A DNA stretch of 9,608 bases, taken from an uncultured Clostridium sp. GTDB taxonomy: Bacteria; Bacillota; Clostridia; Lachnospirales; Lachnospiraceae. Of the stretch, positions 1 through 6,123 are shown piece by piece; the first letter of the stretch is position 1, and every line of letters begins with the position of its first letter. The notes beneath the pieces are model-generated. The model had not been told where the DNA came from. It made no database searches and was given only the letters and a program-made list of their open reading frames with translations. The DNA lies in assembly GCA_905192625.1 (NCBI GenBank), contig CAJJLI010000041.1, positions 1 to 9,608 on the forward strand, read 5' to 3'. The position numbers were made by a program, and so were the translations under genes.

Positions 1-87
1 GATTTTCGTTCATCTGAGCGAACCTTTCAACTTTTAACTCAGGTTGCAGGACGTGCAGGACGAGCTGATAAAAAATTATATACATAA
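1..87 (+). pseudogene. priA: 3' end of a truncated priA (primosomal replication-restart helicase)
   Basis: Frame 1 is open from the window edge and reads DFRSSERTFQLLTQVAGRAGR, then ADKKLYT and a TAA stop at 85-87. ERTFQLLTQVAGRAGR is helicase motif VI of PriA, the helicase that reloads the replisome at stalled forks. The RecG and Mfd versions of this motif read QLRGRVGR, so they do not fit. In intact PriA, well over 100 further residues follow motif VI (GEVIIQT-type strand and the C-terminal domain). Here the family-like sequence ends at about RADKK and three unrelated residues precede the stop, so the C-terminal part is missing. The break lies near base 75 and could be an insertion site, a deletion or an assembly join. 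Only the right side of the junction is visible. The identity is seen in the sequence; the cause is inference. Confidence 0.8.
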
Positions 88-88
88 A

Positions 89-127
89 GGGGTTAGGACA
101 AATTAATGTCTTAACCCCATTTTTTTG
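89..127 (+). terminator. Rho-independent terminator after the priA fragment
   Basis: Stem GGGGTTAGGACA (89-100) pairs with TGTCTTAACCCC (107-118) with one G-T wobble around a 6-nt loop. A run of seven T follows at 120-126. It starts two bases after the priA stop. The T-tract is on the right, so it works rightward. Leftward it has only a weak T stretch. Confidence 0.85.
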
Positions 128-137
128 CTTTATTAAA

Positions 138-206
138 GCCGAGCATATGATTGATTATACCAATTATAGCTTCTCTTTACCCCACGTAAAATATGATATG
201 CTCGGC
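138..206. repeat. Imperfect 14-bp inverted repeat around a 41-bp spacer
   Basis: GCCGAGCATATGAT (138-151) is matched on the opposite strand by ATGATATGCTCGGC (193-206) with one mismatch. The outer GCCGAG is GC-rich against an AT-rich background. No T-tract follows on either strand, so it is not a standard terminator. It could be the ends of a very small mobile repeat or an RNA hairpin at the 3' end of the leftward amidase transcript. No direct repeat was seen at its borders. Confidence 0.5.
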
Positions 207-319
207 GATAAGACAGTGTTATAAACTTACAATAACAGTACCGATTAGCACAGCAGTATAATTAGCTTTTTCATTCCCAACACTACAATATCCTTCAAAT
301 CAATAGGTGGAATCTTATA

Positions 320-676
320 TCATCGAGGCATATTATCATATGAAGTCACATAATAGAAATTATCTATTTTTTTGACTTTAAATGTTCCTCCCATATTATT
401 AGGCTTTCCAATAATACTTTGCGTTATCATGTAATAATTGCATTCATCATTCTTTTCAATTTCTTCACTATGAACTTCTTCTATTTTCATAAAGAATACC
501 TTATATGTTGAATTTATATTATAAACATATTCTGCTATTGCTTTTTGTGGTGTTGAATTATCAAATAGATTGCTTATATAATTAGTGTACAATTTCAGCC
601 CGACAAAAAATATAATTATAACAATCAAAATATTAAATACTTTACTTCTCAACAATTTCTTTATTTTTTCTTTCAT
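320..676 (-). CDS. Small membrane-anchored extracellular protein, partner of the secreted amidase
   Basis: The 118-residue protein has a basic start (MKEKIKKLLRSK), one hydrophobic segment at about 13-28 (FNILIVIIIFFVG) and a polar tail of about 85 residues, so it should be anchored with its C-terminus outside. The first half of the tail resembles a leader for a small folded domain: STPQKAIAEYVYNIN reads like a helix, and residues 64-113 like beta strands. I do not recognise the family. Its ATG overlaps the amidase stop by one base (TAATG), so it is translationally coupled to it and shares the promoter near 1762-1789. It could hold, inhibit or assist the amidase at the cell surface; this is inference from coupling only. 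No clear terminator follows apart from the inverted repeat at 138-206. Confidence 0.75.
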   Translation of the reverse strand: MKEKIKKLLRSKVFNILIVIIIFFVGLKLYTNYISNLFDNSTPQKAIAEYVYNINSTYKVFFMKIEEVHSEEIEKNDECNYYMITQSIIGKPNNMGGTFKVKKIDNFYYVTSYDNMPR

Positions 677-1716
677 TAGAATCTAATCCTTACGTATGTT
701 CCAGAGGTATTTTCCCATCCATTTACTGAAGAACTTACTTTAGCACAATAGTTACTTGTATGTTGTGCTATTGTTACATCATAATATCCACTAGATGTTT
801 TACTCCCAGATGCAACTACAAAAGCAACATGATTATATCGTCCATCCTTCTCCCAATCTGCTATTATAAAATCACCCGCCTGCAAATTACCTGAGAATGT
901 ATTAAAGTTTCCTGATGCATATTGACTATTACTTCTAGAATACCAGTATGTTTCAAAATTATGCGCAGCTGACCAAGAGGCTGTATATGGTTTCCATGTA
1001 GTATTTGTTGGTGCACCACCTGACCTTAGAATCTGCGATGCAAAATTAGTACAATCGGTACTATATGTTGTATAGCTTGGATTAGGATTAACAGCATATT
1101 TTTTTGCGTAACTTACTGCTGTGCTTTTATTAAAGTTAAATGAAGCAGCTCGTGTCATAGGCAACTGATTAATAGTATCAATTATAGGACTTGTGTACGG
1201 TAAGTAATTGATTAATTCAAAAATATCGACATTTTCCTGATTACATAAAATCCTAGCTTGACTATTTATTTCATGATTTTCACATACTGTGAAAAATTGA
1301 TTTAAGATATTTATATCTTCTATATCTCCACTAGCAATATTATCAAAATACATTTCTTTAAATACATTAAAATATTCTTTCCAATTGTTTAAGCTTAATG
1401 TGTCTAAATTTCCAACTGATGAGATTTCATTTAATTCATCATCAAATTTGCTAATAATAATATCAAATGCAGTACTCATATTATCAAATTCCCAAAACAA
1501 CGGATTGCTAGTTCCATTAACATTTAATACTCCTCCTGATTTTAAATCAACAATATTTTCTAATAAATTGTAAGGAGATTCACTATAAATATTACAATCT
1601 GCATCTAGGCTTATTTCTTTTTCCATTGCAGTTACAGTAGAAATATTAGTTGGAAATATTCCCACTAAAAATACAGCAATAATTAAAGATACAATAAATT
1701 TTCTACTCTTTTTCAT
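676..1716 (-). CDS. Secreted Amidase_6-family cysteine hydrolase
   Basis: The chosen start is the ATG at 1716 (346 residues), because AAGGAAG sits 7 nt upstream; an in-frame ATG six codons earlier has no such site. Residues 1-30 form a signal peptide: KKSRK, hydrophobic core IVSLIIAVFLVGIF, and likely cleavage after VTA. Residues 31-190 are an unrecognised, mostly helical region. Residues 192-346 match the 'putative amidase domain' Amidase_6 (NlpC/CHAP-like fold): TDCTNFASQIL holds the presumed nucleophile Cys222, RYNHVAFV holds His296, and IAQHTSNY holds His319. Members of this family are usually secreted and are thought to cut amide bonds in cell wall or peptide substrates; the substrate here is unknown. 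The gene is co-transcribed with the membrane protein at 320-676 and faces a padR gene whose likely operator overlaps its promoter. Fold and location are well supported; the activity is inferred. Confidence 0.85.
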   Translation of the reverse strand: MKKSRKFIVSLIIAVFLVGIFPTNISTVTAMEKEISLDADCNIYSESPYNLLENIVDLKSGGVLNVNGTSNPLFWEFDNMSTAFDIIISKFDDELNEISSVGNLDTLSLNNWKEYFNVFKEMYFDNIASGDIEDINILNQFFTVCENHEINSQARILCNQENVDIFELINYLPYTSPIIDTINQLPMTRAASFNFNKSTAVSYAKKYAVNPNPSYTTYSTDCTNFASQILRSGGAPTNTTWKPYTASWSAAHNFETYWYSRSNSQYASGNFNTFSGNLQAGDFIIADWEKDGRYNHVAFVVASGSKTSSGYYDVTIAQHTSNYCAKVSSSVNGWENTSGTYVRIRF

Positions 1717-1740
1717 AACGTATCTTCCTTTCATATTTGT

Positions 1741-1754
1741 TGAAAACGTTTCCT
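1741..1754. promoter_or_regulatory. Possible catabolite (cre-like) site in the amidase leader
   Basis: Read leftward, AGGAAACGTTTTCA matches the CcpA cre consensus WTGNAARCGNWWWCA with one mismatch at the first T. It lies between the amidase -10 and its start codon, where CcpA sites typically repress. AT-rich DNA produces chance matches, so this is only a candidate. Confidence 0.3.
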
Positions 1755-1761
1755 TAACTAT

Positions 1762-1789
1762 ATGATAGCACTTTATTTACATATGTCAA
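1762..1789 (-). promoter_or_regulatory. Sigma-A promoter of the amidase / membrane-protein unit
   Basis: On the minus strand a perfect -35 TTGACA (1784-1789) and a -10 TATCAT (1762-1767, one mismatch to TATAAT) are separated by 16 nt. The start codon lies about 45 nt further on. The -35 falls inside the ATGT-N8-ACAT dyad, so a protein bound there would block this promoter. Confidence 0.65.
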
Positions 1790-1811
1790 TAGCTACATAT
1801 ATTTTATATGT
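1779..1811. promoter_or_regulatory. Candidate PadR operator (ATGT-N8-ACAT) plus overlapping dyads
   Basis: ATGT (1783-1786), eight bases, then ACAT (1795-1798) is the dyad form known for PadR-family operators. Two more palindromes share its halves: ACATATGT at 1779-1786, and ACATATA/TATATGT at 1795-1801 and 1805-1811. The block lies between padR and the divergent amidase gene, over the amidase -35 (1784-1789) and just upstream of a weak padR promoter. That is the expected arrangement for a repressor that controls itself and its neighbour. Confidence 0.6.
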
Positions 1812-1812
1812 A

Positions 1813-1841
1813 TTGAATTATCGATTATATTGTGATTTAAT
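1813..1841 (+). promoter_or_regulatory. Weak candidate promoter of the padR operon
   Basis: TTGAAT (1813-1818), a 17-nt spacer and TTTAAT (1836-1841) lie 26 nt before the padR start codon. The -10 is poor, and the AT-rich setting makes chance matches common. Confidence 0.35.
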
Positions 1842-1866
1842 TATATTAGAAATAGGAGATGGATTA

Positions 1867-2205
1867 ATGAGCAGATCTTCAAACAATTTTTTTAGGATGG
1901 AAATGTTGCTGTTAAAAATCATAGAAATCGGAAATGGCGAATATTATGGTTATAAAATAGTCCAGCAGCTTCAGGAGTTATCTGATGATAAAATAAAGTT
2001 AGCTGAAGGAGTCATGTACCCCATCCTCTATCGGCTTTTAGACAAAGGTTATATTATCGATGAAAAAAGGCTTGTTGGTAAAAGAAAAACAAGAGTTTAT
2101 TATAAGCTTGAACCAAAAGGAAAAGAATATCTTAACCAACTTTACATTGATTACATGGATATAAACACTAGTATTATTAAAATCATGGAGGCAGGAAATG
2201 AATAA
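1867..2205 (+). CDS. PadR-family transcriptional regulator
   Basis: The start is the ATG at 1867 (112 residues), preceded by AGGAGA seven bases upstream. The longer open frame back to 1762 would run through the promoter region and lacks a ribosome site. The protein shows the complete PadR winged helix: MEMLLLKIIEIGNGEYYGYKI, then the recognition-helix region EGVMYPILYRLLDKGYI, then the wing with KRKTRVYYKLEPKGKEYL. A short C-terminal helix for dimerisation follows (about residues 88-112). PadR proteins are dimeric repressors, often released by a ligand or by stress. It overlaps the next gene by 8 bases and probably controls both this operon and the divergent amidase through the dyads at 1779-1811. 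The ligand cannot be predicted. Confidence 0.9.
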   Translation: MSRSSNNFFRMEMLLLKIIEIGNGEYYGYKIVQQLQELSDDKIKLAEGVMYPILYRLLDKGYIIDEKRLVGKRKTRVYYKLEPKGKEYLNQLYIDYMDINTSIIKIMEAGNE

Positions 2206-2569
2206 TGTTGTCAAACAATATCTAAAGGAATGTAGACGTACATTTCCATTTATAAGTAAAAATGAAAAATTATTTTTTAAGCGCTTAGAAGATAATTTGA
2301 ATGATATTGACGAAAACGTTCCTTATAAAGAAATATGCTTAAAATATGGCGAACCAAAAAATGTTATGATTTCTTATATAGAAAATTGTGACAATGAATA
2401 TATCTTAAAGCGAACTTCTATTAAGTCCATTGTGAAGAAAATATTCATTACCCTATTTTGTATTCTAATAGCACTATGTGCTACACTTCTTATTTATAAT
2501 CAATTGATATACAATGCATATGATGATTCTAATACTATAAAAAAAGTAACTATTATTGAGGAGGAGTAA
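2198..2569 (+). CDS. HAAS-like membrane protein associated with PadR
   Basis: The 123-residue protein has a helical N-terminal domain (about 1-65; motif CLKYGEPKNVMISYIEN) resembling the HAAS / DUF1700 / DUF6120 group of small domains that sit next to padR genes. One transmembrane segment follows at about 80-103 (IFITLFCILIALCATLLIYN), then a short polar tail (DSNTIKKVTIIEEE), probably outside the cell. Its start lies inside the end of padR with GGAGG 7 nt upstream, so the two are translationally coupled. In related pairs the HAAS protein is presumed to sense or transmit a membrane signal to PadR; that is an inference, not shown here. The family match is from motif memory, so I am sure of the group and not of the exact Pfam entry. 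Confidence 0.75.
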   Translation: MNNVVKQYLKECRRTFPFISKNEKLFFKRLEDNLNDIDENVPYKEICLKYGEPKNVMISYIENCDNEYILKRTSIKSIVKKIFITLFCILIALCATLLIYNQLIYNAYDDSNTIKKVTIIEEE

Positions 2570-2574
2570 AGAAA

Positions 2575-3036
2575 ATGAAAAAAATATTTGCAAGTTTTTT
2601 AACTGTTTTAACACTATTAGGCACTACACCTGTATTTGCATTAAATGAAGAAAGCAATACACAGATAGTCGAAAGATTTGAGGACGGTAGTTATATCGAA
2701 GTGACAATCGAAGAAATACCAACGCTTACAAGAAGTAACACTAAAAAGGGTAATAAAACAACATACTACAAAAACACATATGATGTAATCTTATGGTCTG
2801 TCAAAACCAGTGGAACATTTACTTATGATGGCTCAACCGCAAAATGTACTGCTTCATCAGTTGACACTCAATGTCCAGCTATAAATTGGAAATTGAGTAA
2901 TATTAGATCATCAAAATCTGGTGCAAGCGCTTATGGATATGCAACCGCAAAAAGTTATAACGGTCTTGGAATGGTTTTACAAACTATAAACGAAACAGTA
3001 AAACTTACTTGCAGTCCAAGTGGAACATTATCTTAA
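2575..3036 (+). CDS. Small secreted protein of unknown function
   Basis: The 153-residue protein has a clear signal peptide, MKKIFASFLTVLTLLG, with probable cleavage after PVFA (residue 22). The mature 130 residues are rich in Ser, Thr, Lys and Tyr, look like beta strands and contain three Cys (in KCTASS, TQCPA and LTCSP). RFEDGSYIEVTIEE followed by TKKGNKTTYYKNTYDVILWSVKTSGTF is a layout seen in small secreted proteins of gut Bacillota that are usually annotated as hypothetical. The start has GGAGGAG upstream and lies 5 bases after the HAAS-like gene, so it is the last gene of the padR operon. There are no cell-wall anchor or choline-binding repeats. It may be the exported effector of the module; this rests on position only. 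Confidence 0.75.
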   Translation: MKKIFASFLTVLTLLGTTPVFALNEESNTQIVERFEDGSYIEVTIEEIPTLTRSNTKKGNKTTYYKNTYDVILWSVKTSGTFTYDGSTAKCTASSVDTQCPAINWKLSNIRSSKSGASAYGYATAKSYNGLGMVLQTINETVKLTCSPSGTLS

Positions 3037-3045
3037 AACAATTAA

Positions 3046-3099
3046 AAATAGGTATAACATCGAAAATTAATCTTTTTGAATGTTATACCTATTTTTTTG
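3046..3099 (+). terminator. Strong terminator of the padR operon
   Basis: A perfect 15-bp stem (AAATAGGTATAACAT at 3046-3060 with ATGTTATACCTATTT at 3080-3094) is followed by a T run to 3098. It starts 10 bases after the secreted-protein stop. It could also act leftward, since A-rich sequence flanks the left arm. Confidence 0.9.
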
Positions 3100-3124
3100 C
3101 ACTATTCAGTTAATTCAGTTTCAA

Positions 3125-3661
3125 TTATCCCGTGCCAGCAGGTGTGATTTTTCGGAGCGGTTCTTTCGGGTTTGACAACTCCAAGTATCTGATAATCATA
3201 TTTGCTTGTATTGCATCAATAAAAACCTCATCAATTGAATAAACATGAATATCTTCAGCTGAGGTGTATTCTAAATATACTTCGTAGATTTTTTTACTGT
3301 AATCAATATAAAATGCCATCCTCGGAGGGGCAATAATGAATCCCAGTTCAAGACTTGTGTCATTTTTTAACTCTGAATCAATATGTGATTTTCCTCTAAA
3401 CTCCCTATACCTGTTATCTTTTTTTCTTTTTCTATTGATTTCTTTGACCTTTTGAACTACTTCAAAGAGCCTTGCTCTACCGCCGATACCATACTGTTTA
3501 AGAGAAGGAGAAACAGCCAAACAGATCGTTTTTTCTGTTTTAGTTGAATCAGCAACCACCAGATTGGTATTCAGTGGATCTAATTCTCTTTCTACACATT
3601 CTACAGAAGCATAAAAAGACTTTAAATCTATAGCCATATATATCCTGTTTCCTGCACTCAT
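3125..3661 (-). pseudogene. Truncated Y-family DNA polymerase (UmuC/DinB-like)
   Basis: The best start is the ATG at 3661 (or 3664); GAGGTGAG lies just upstream, giving 178 residues. The N-terminus matches Y-family lesion-bypass polymerases found on Bacillota chromosomes and mobile elements: MAIDLKSFYASVE with metal ligand Asp12, then KTICLAVSPSLKQYGI and GRARLFEVVQKVKEIN. SIDEVFID follows, with catalytic Asp144 and Glu145. Such proteins normally have about 400-500 residues. Here the polymerase sequence stops at about residue 150, and the last 28 residues (ending PLRKITPAGTG) resemble no Y-family sequence and are encoded by more GC-rich DNA. The thumb and little-finger domains are missing, so the product cannot be an active polymerase. 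The tail probably marks a recombination junction. A near-consensus promoter remains upstream (3731-3759). Confidence 0.8.
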
Positions 3662-3730
3662 CATTCTCACCTCAACTGCCTTTAATTTAATTATTAACAC
3701 ATCATTAGTAATTAAACTGATTCCAAAACG

Positions 3731-3759
3731 ATTATAAAATTTAAAAGTGCGTAATTCAA
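3731..3759 (-). promoter_or_regulatory. Promoter of the truncated polymerase gene
   Basis: On the minus strand TTGAAT (3754-3759), exactly 17 nt, and a perfect TATAAT (3731-3736) lie about 70 nt before the ATG. It is the best-looking promoter in this part of the window. Confidence 0.6.
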
Positions 3760-3773
3760 CGAACTACACACTT
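3745..3773. promoter_or_regulatory. Dyad over the -35 of the polymerase promoter
   Basis: AAGTGCGTA (3745-3753) and TACACACTT (3765-3773) form a 9-bp inverted repeat with one mismatch, and the inner TTC/GAA can extend the pairing. It covers the -35, so it may be an operator. It does not match the Gram-positive LexA box (CGAAC-N4-GTTCG). Read leftward as RNA it could also be a weak terminator, since TTTTAAATTTT follows. Confidence 0.35.
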
Positions 3774-3857
3774 AAACATTAATTATTTACTTTTAACTGA
3801 CAAATTAAGGTTTTCATATTTAATTAATACAACTGCTATACGGAGTATATCCTGCAT

Positions 3858-4412
3858 CTATAGTCTTCTTTGTCTTCTTTCACTATTAAATATACAATAT
3901 ACCAAAAGAATCACATTATCATTTATAGGATATACATCTAACCCATTCCATGTACTATATGATTTATGCACTTTTCTATTTATCAATATTAATAAATCTC
4001 TCTACGGTCCCCTCAAATTCATTATCCATATAAACCACAATGTCACTATCAGTTCCTGATAAAGTATCTGAATAGTAATGGAAAGTCAATCTAGCTAATA
4101 AAATTTTTAAAAATAGATAATTTTAGTATTAGTATCTATATTATTGTCACTATAAAAATTAACTTCTTCTATGAGGACACATAAAACCGCTGCTCCATAA
4201 TTTTTGAACACTTCTCTGTATTTGCTTTCTAGATTAATACTATCATCTACCTTCTCGATTTCAAGACTTATATCATTTATCAATTCTAGTGAATACCTCA
4301 AATCATTTAAATATTCTTTAATCCTATACTCTTTGTCCGCCCAAATAAAAAAAACATTTATACAAAAGTCTTTGCCAAGATGTCCCAAGCGTCTATATAT
4401 CCGAGTTATCAT
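3858..4412 (-). pseudogene. Frameshifted gene of unknown family
   Basis: Three leftward pieces in different frames follow one another and each reads like protein. Piece one is 4107-4412, a 101-residue frame from ATG 4412, with LESKYREVFKNYGAAVLCVLIEEVNFY. Piece two is 3976-4122, with LARLTFHYYSDTLSG and SDIVVYMDNEFEGTVERFIN. Piece three is 3858 to about 3990, with RKVHKSYSTWNGLDVYPI and ILLVYCIFNSERRQRRL. Two small indels, near 4120 and near 3985, would join them into about 180 residues. Codon use and amino-acid composition of each piece look like genuine coding sequence; a rightward open frame over 4204-4422 is low-complexity and is the shadow. I do not recognise the family. Single-base sequencing errors could also explain the breaks, but similar damage next door favours decay. 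Confidence 0.5.
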
Positions 4413-4457
4413 TATTTTTTAGAAATAAACAATCATTACCTTCTAAAAATATTTAAA

Positions 4458-4849
4458 TTAATTTTGGGTTACTAATAACTTTCCCAGTGGTAAGCACTTT
4501 TCGTATTTGCCATAATATCTTGTTAGATGATAAATATAAATTTTCTCAATTCTCTTGATTTCTTTTTTATTAATCCATTTTCAATAAAATGAAACAACTT
4601 AGTAAAATCTACTTATGTTCCTTTATTCATATCTGAACTATCATATATTTTCTTCATTTTTAAAATCCACTTTTAATAAATTAAATACTTCAGATAGATC
4701 ACTTTCCATTGATATAGCATTTTCATACCTTTTAAAATTGCTAAAATATAATCAGCTTTTTTAATGATTATTCCAAAAGATTGTATTTTTTTCTTTTCCC
4801 GCACCCATACAGGGTTATAAGATACCTGTTGAATACAGACTGTTCTCAT
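4458..4849 (-). pseudogene. Second decayed gene of unknown family
   Basis: This stretch also reads leftward as one protein broken at least four times. The ATG at 4849 (GTGAGG upstream) opens a frame with REKKKIQSFGIIIKKADYILAILK. It shifts near 4735 to RYENAISMESDLSEVFNLL, then near 4640 to YDSSDMNKGT. An in-frame TAA follows at 4613-4615, with VDFTKLFHFIENGLIKK behind it. A last shift near 4560 leads to EIKRIEKIYIYHLTRYYGKY and CLPLGKLLVTQN, ending at 4458. The joined product would be about 130 residues, helical and Lys-rich, with no motif I can name. It ends 46 nt before the start of the next broken gene, so the two were probably one operon. The 5' end is the least certain part. Confidence 0.45.
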
Positions 4850-4923
4850 GAAAATTGTCCTCACTTTCCTCTCTAGTATTAAGCCTTTTTCTTTCAATTA
4901 AAATATCTTTCTTTTTATATAGC

Positions 4924-4968
4924 AAAAAAACTTATTTCATTAATTATAATGAAACAAGTTTTTTTAGT
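4924..4968. terminator. Two-way terminator ending the PTS operon
   Basis: AAAAAAACTTATTTCAT (4924-4940) pairs with ATGAAACAAGTTTTTTT (4949-4965) with one mismatch around an 8-nt loop. It offers T-tracts in both directions. It lies about 65 nt past the stop of the SIS gene, so it closes the leftward PTS operon and isolates it from the decayed genes. Confidence 0.8.
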
Positions 4969-5030
4969 TATTTTTACTTTATTAATGATATAAATTATAC
5001 TTTAATATTTCAGGGAGGAAATATTAATAG

Positions 5031-6095
5031 TTATTCATCTCTTAAAATTTTGCTACCTAATTTGGCATGAAAGCTAGCATCTTTAGTTGTTTGTATATCA
5101 ATACCTTTTAATGCCGATACTTTTTCACATATCATAAATAACAATATTATATATTCAAAAGATACAAAGTCTTTCTTTTTCAAACTATTTACATAAAAAT
5201 CTTTTTTATCAGTTAATTTTGTTCCAATAATAACAATATTATTTGTCCATTGCGATAATACTGTTTTTAATGTCTCCACCCTTGGTTCTACATTAGTATC
5301 TAATAAAAATAAATAGGAAGAATCATTGATAGCATTATAAATTCCATGTGTAAACTCTTCAAATTCATAACCAGATACTGGTACTCTTAAAGTTTCTACT
5401 AATTTTAAACTTCCTTCTAATGTAATGCCAAATACATCTTTGGTTCCAACTACACGAATATCTTTTGCCTTTACCAATGTCTTTCCATTTTTTTGAATCC
5501 ACTGCTCTGCATCATCAACGATGCTTATGAGATTATTACTTACATTCTTATAGCTTTGTAAGAATTTTTTATATGCTGTTTGATCAATAATTCCATATGT
5601 TTTTGCCCAATACACTCCTAGTAACATTAAGTTAGCAATCGTACATAACATACCTTTTGTTTTGGGTTGTAAATCCCCTTCTTCTCCACATTTAACTGTC
5701 AGTATATAATCTGCAACTTCATTTAATACTACTGCATTATCATCTCTACCCGACATAGATGCTATATGGCATCCGTGTTTCTTTGCCCTTTTCATAGCAC
5801 GATATGTACTTAAACTTGTTCCACTTTGCGATATTCCTATTACTAATGTAGTTTGAGAATTTTGAAAAATATAAGATTCTATTTCAAAGGGATATAAGAC
5901 TTCTACTGGTATTTGCATATACTTTAACATACATTCTTTCGCTGCCACTCCAGCATGATAACTAGAACCAGAACCAGTAATTATAATTTTTTGATATCTA
6001 TTTTTTACAACTTCTTTAAATAAGTTCTGGTGATTTTCTACTATTTCCATCATTCTTATGGGTGTTTCACGAATACATTGTTCCATTGTTAACAT
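5031..6095 (-). CDS. SIS-domain sugar-phosphate deglycase/isomerase (FrlB/FraB/GfrF-like)
   Basis: The 354-residue protein has two sugar-isomerase (SIS) domains. Domain one contains IIITGSGSSYHAGVAA (37-52), the phosphate-binding Ser loop, and IGISQSGTSLSTYRAM (86-101). Domain two begins near 210 with IRVVGTKDVFGITLEGSLKLVET. Glu234 and His250 (GYEFEEFTHG) are 16 residues apart, the spacing of the catalytic Glu/His pair of FraB and FrlB, which split 6-phosphorylated Amadori compounds to glucose 6-phosphate and an amine or amino acid. QPKTKGMLCTIANL (143-156) also resembles deglycases rather than GlmS. It is the last gene of a mannose-family PTS operon, as in Salmonella gfr, so it should act in the cytoplasm on the imported phosphorylated product. 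AgaS-type isomerases are the alternative. The start has AAGGAG 10 nt upstream. The substrate cannot be read from sequence. Confidence 0.8.
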   Translation of the reverse strand: MLTMEQCIRETPIRMMEIVENHQNLFKEVVKNRYQKIIITGSGSSYHAGVAAKECMLKYMQIPVEVLYPFEIESYIFQNSQTTLVIGISQSGTSLSTYRAMKRAKKHGCHIASMSGRDDNAVVLNEVADYILTVKCGEEGDLQPKTKGMLCTIANLMLLGVYWAKTYGIIDQTAYKKFLQSYKNVSNNLISIVDDAEQWIQKNGKTLVKAKDIRVVGTKDVFGITLEGSLKLVETLRVPVSGYEFEEFTHGIYNAINDSSYLFLLDTNVEPRVETLKTVLSQWTNNIVIIGTKLTDKKDFYVNSLKKKDFVSFEYIILLFMICEKVSALKGIDIQTTKDASFHAKLGSKILRDE

Positions 6096-6123
6096 AGTTA
6101 CTTTTCTCCTTACAACCTTCTTT

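Noticed and set aside
45..66. Tandem GCAGGACGT/GCAGGACGA repeat
   Set aside because: It is explained by the AGRAGR coding sequence of PriA motif VI.
241..275. Leftward mini-gene of nine codons (MKKLIILLC) resembling a lipoprotein signal start
   Set aside because: It is too short, has no mature part behind it and only a poor ribosome site; probably chance.
1385..1573. Rightward open frame of 62 residues
   Set aside because: It lies antisense inside the amidase gene, has Ser/Asn/Leu-rich low-complexity composition and has no ribosome site.
4204..4422. Rightward open frame of 72 residues
   Set aside because: It is the shadow of the leftward pseudogene; the minus-strand translation looks far more protein-like.
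4855..5070. Rightward open frame of 71 residues
   Set aside because: It runs through the two-way terminator and into the end of the SIS gene, and its product is low-complexity Ser/Phe/Tyr.
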